This document shows, in pieces, positions 62,668 to 64,000 of a stretch of DNA of 64,000 nucleotides; the first letter of the stretch is position 1, and the number at the start of each line of letters is the position of its first letter. The notes beneath the pieces were generated by a model. The model saw nothing but the letters and a program-made list of their open reading frames with translations. It ran no database searches and was not told the origin of the DNA. The stretch is from the NCBI GenBank assembly GCA_017464475.1, contig JAFTZQ010000022.1, positions 1 to 64,000 on the forward strand, given 5' to 3'. The translations under genes were made by a program, and so were the position numbers. The DNA comes from Paludibacteraceae bacterium. GTDB taxonomy: Bacteria > Bacteroidota > Bacteroidia > Bacteroidales > Paludibacteraceae.

Positions 62668-63570
62668 ATGAAAAAATTTATCACAAATAGCCTCTTATGC
62701 TTCTGCATATTTATGTGTATTTGGTGTGTAGCTGAGTATGCTAAAGAAAAAATCTATTTGCCTAATGCTTATTCCTACAAGTATAAACACGTGAAGGGCA
62801 ACTCATCTATTAAAACGCTTTTAATAGGTCACTCTCATTTTGAGAATAGTATAAATCCTTATTTAATGGGAGATAGTATCTATGATTTCGCTATTAGTGG
62901 CAGAAGATGGATATATTGGGATGTGAAATTGGCGGAACAACTATTACCCACTATGCCAAATCTGAAATATGTTCTTTTCCCATTAGGCTATGCTATGCCT
63001 TATGAATCGCCGCATTTTCAACCGCTGACAGATGTTATAGAAGAAAACATCTACCAATACGGAAAGAATATGCATGTTATGTACGACAGATTTCCGGAAA
63101 ATTATTGGTATAAATCATCCCTTGTCAGAAACGATATGAAAATTCATTTCTGGCGTGAGAAAAATCAAGACAAATTAGGTTATTATAAATTGGAAGGTCA
63201 ATCCGAGGAATGTGCAACTGACCAAAATGTAGATTCTAATATTTACGAAGGAGAAGTTGCTCAGCTATGTTTGAATGAATATAAGGAATACTTCATCCAA
63301 TTAGCAAAAATCTGCAATGAAAACAACATTCGCTTTATTGCCGTCACATGTCCTTGTGCTGATAGTTATATACAAAACACACGTCCTCAAGGAATTAAGA
63401 ATCTCTACGACTTGGTAGATAGTGTTCGCACGTACTATCCGATAGAGTATTATAATTATTTGGATGATCCGGAATTTCGTGCAGATTCATTATACTATAA
63501 CTGCTCGCACTTAAATTCCATAGGAGCCGATAAATTTGCGATTCGTCTAAAAAACGACTTAGGTCTGTAA
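62668..63570 (+). CDS. Probable SGNH-type periplasmic protein, partner of MBOAT
   Basis: 300 residues. N-terminal signal anchor (about 5-24). LLIGHSHFENSINP (about 51-64) looks like an SGNH block I with GHSH in place of GDSH, and the C-terminal DSLYYNCSHLNSIGA (about 271-285) has the DxxH-like Asp/His pair. This arrangement is typical of the second enzyme in MBOAT acyl-transfer systems, here inferred. Composition is clearly AT-rich, unlike most neighbours, which may mean a different origin. Confidence 0.7.
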   Translation: MKKFITNSLLCFCIFMCIWCVAEYAKEKIYLPNAYSYKYKHVKGNSSIKTLLIGHSHFENSINPYLMGDSIYDFAISGRRWIYWDVKLAEQLLPTMPNLKYVLFPLGYAMPYESPHFQPLTDVIEENIYQYGKNMHVMYDRFPENYWYKSSLVRNDMKIHFWREKNQDKLGYYKLEGQSEECATDQNVDSNIYEGEVAQLCLNEYKEYFIQLAKICNENNIRFIAVTCPCADSYIQNTRPQGIKNLYDLVDSVRTYYPIEYYNYLDDPEFRADSLYYNCSHLNSIGADKFAIRLKNDLGL

Positions 63571-63634
63571 TCCCTTTCTTTTCTTATTTATCATGATACT
63601 CCTTTTTGCTTGTTCCTTTTCGGATCATGCTTGG
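63571..63634. other. Gap sequence before the second orphan module
   Basis: No gene. Contains GCTTGTTCCTTTTCGG and ATCATGCTTGG, a changed version of the hairpin at about 23440-23463. Confidence 0.5.
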
Positions 63635-63697
63635 CTCTTTAGCCTGCTCCTTTTTTGCCGTCCTCTCTGTGCATTTCTCGCGCATTCTTGCGCGAGC
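63635..63697. repeat. Conserved 63-nt block upstream of the orphan gene, copy 2
   Basis: Identical to 23210-23272, including the CTCGCGCA/TGCGCGAG hairpin. Confidence 0.9.
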
Positions 63698-63772
63698 CTT
63701 ATGTTGTTCCTTTCGTCTTTTTATTCTTGGTAGTTTCAGGGCGATGCCATCGCCCGCCCTTGCGTTTTTTAT
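63698..63772. repeat. Variable hairpin region of the orphan module, copy 2
   Basis: Only 75 nt, against 226 nt in copy 1. Contains GGGCGAT/ATCGCCC (63739-63755), the inverted relative of the cassettes at 201-217 and 37509-37525. Confidence 0.75.
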
Positions 63773-63779
63773 CAAAAAA

Positions 63780-63811
63780 TTTGCATATTCCAAATATTTT
63801 TTGTACCTTTG
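63780..63811 (+). promoter_or_regulatory. Promoter of the orphan module, copy 2
   Basis: TTTG 63780-63783, 20-nt spacer, TACCTTTG 63804-63811. Confidence 0.88.
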
Positions 63812-63819
63812 CACCCGAA

Positions 63820-63873
63820 ATGAAGTCCAAATCGACCCCAAATAAGCCCCGCATCGGGGTACTTTCGTGGTAG
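63820..63873 (+). CDS. 17-codon leader ORF, copy 2
   Basis: Reads MKSKSTPNKPRIGVLSW then TAG; same length, position and internal CCCCG/CGGGG hairpin as copy 1. Confidence 0.45.
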   Translation: MKSKSTPNKPRIGVLSW

Positions 63874-63934
63874 TCCTAGACTTTGTTAATTGATACTACG
63901 ACACACAAGACTGAATATCAGTACATTACGCGCC

Positions 63935-64000
63935 ATGGCAATGCACTTGAAAACCATAGTGATTAACCGTTTGAAATGGGACGGATTCGATTTTGTCTCA
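63935..64000 (+). CDS. Orphan basic protein, copy 2 (5' part only)
   Basis: The first 22 codons ([18 protein letters not shown] and on) are identical to the gene at 23661. The rest lies beyond the window, so whether this copy is intact is unknown. Confidence 0.7.
   Translation, partial: MAMHLKTIVINRLKWDGFDFVS

Larger units (their letters stand above)
63773..64000 (+). repeat. Direct repeat copy 2
   Basis: Matches 23499-23726 with four substitutions and runs to the window edge. Confidence 0.95.

Noticed and set aside
1..64000. tRNA, rRNA, tmRNA or SRP RNA genes
   Set aside because: Reading both strands of the gaps I found no cloverleaf, CCA-ending arm or conserved rRNA/SRP segment. A covariance-model scan would settle this.

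Overview
The window reads as chromosome of a member of the Bacteroidota, most likely an uncultured Bacteroidales. The evidence is (i) thirteen promoters of the Bacteroidota type, TTTG then TAnnTTTG, nearly all with a spacer of exactly 20 nt; (ii) lineage-typical families: DUF3078 and OMP_b-brl_3 outer-membrane proteins, a DUF4296 lipoprotein, C-terminal tails like those of type IX secretion cargo, and a YitT/DUF2179 pair; (iii) almost no Shine-Dalgarno sequences. I saw no rRNA, tRNA, CRISPR array, transposase, integrase or phage gene. Most of the window is housekeeping DNA; the unusual material is in the gaps and in short insertions inside genes.

Layout. 1-437: an internal piece of a BadF-type sugar kinase running into low-complexity DNA. 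438-6237: two YitT-type membrane proteins (one frameshifted), gcvP, and a divergent Crp/Fnr regulator. 6249-16733 (minus): MATE exporter, membrane-fusion protein, RND pump, phosphopantetheinyl transferase, dnaX, YgiQ-type radical SAM protein and an M23 peptidase, closely packed with several 4-nt overlaps. 16797-21680 (minus): AspT-like transporter, secreted pectinesterase-like protein, hibernation factor. 21818-24332: structured repeats, a membrane protein of unknown function and an orphan gene whose first part recurs at 63773-64000. 24349-26850: metK under a SAM-II riboswitch, lspA, DUF4296 lipoprotein. 26851-37181 (minus): holA, nucleotidyltransferase, era, M16 peptidase, tdh, kbl, gdhA, NUDIX. 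37182-40737: an orphan promoter with hairpin-rich DNA, three related envelope proteins, and a rod-shaped 6S-like RNA. 40830-45694 (minus): outer-membrane receptor, AraC regulator, histidine kinase. 45800-50855: CcdA/ArsG-like membrane protein, a TrmN6-type methyltransferase, rny, zapA with a coiled-coil partner, a DUF3078 protein. 51138-56972 (plus): a large Ig-like surface protein followed directly by queF-queC-queD-queE. 57021-60670 (minus): TerB-like protein, DJ-1 family protein, ExbB-ExbD-TonB-like module, pdxJ. 61109-63570 (plus): MBOAT acyltransferase and a probable SGNH partner behind a large structured leader. 63635-64000: second copy of the orphan module.

How genes fit together. kbl and tdh convert threonine to glycine, and gcvP degrades glycine. 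QueD, QueE, QueC and QueF cover the route from dihydroneopterin triphosphate to preQ1. ExbB, ExbD and a TonB-like protein would energise receptors such as the one at 40830-43319. MATE, membrane-fusion and RND proteins form an export operon.

The main unexplained features are: (1) a two-copy module made of a fixed 63-nt hairpin block, a variable hairpin region, a promoter, a 17-codon leader ORF and a basic orphan protein; (2) short hairpin cassettes in gaps, one family showing a compensatory stem change; (3) a dispersed GC-rich palindrome and many short 'stuttering' repeats that sit at gene junctions and also inside essential genes, always in frame except in one YitT gene; (4) two rod-like RNAs at 40485-40737 and 60787-61108.
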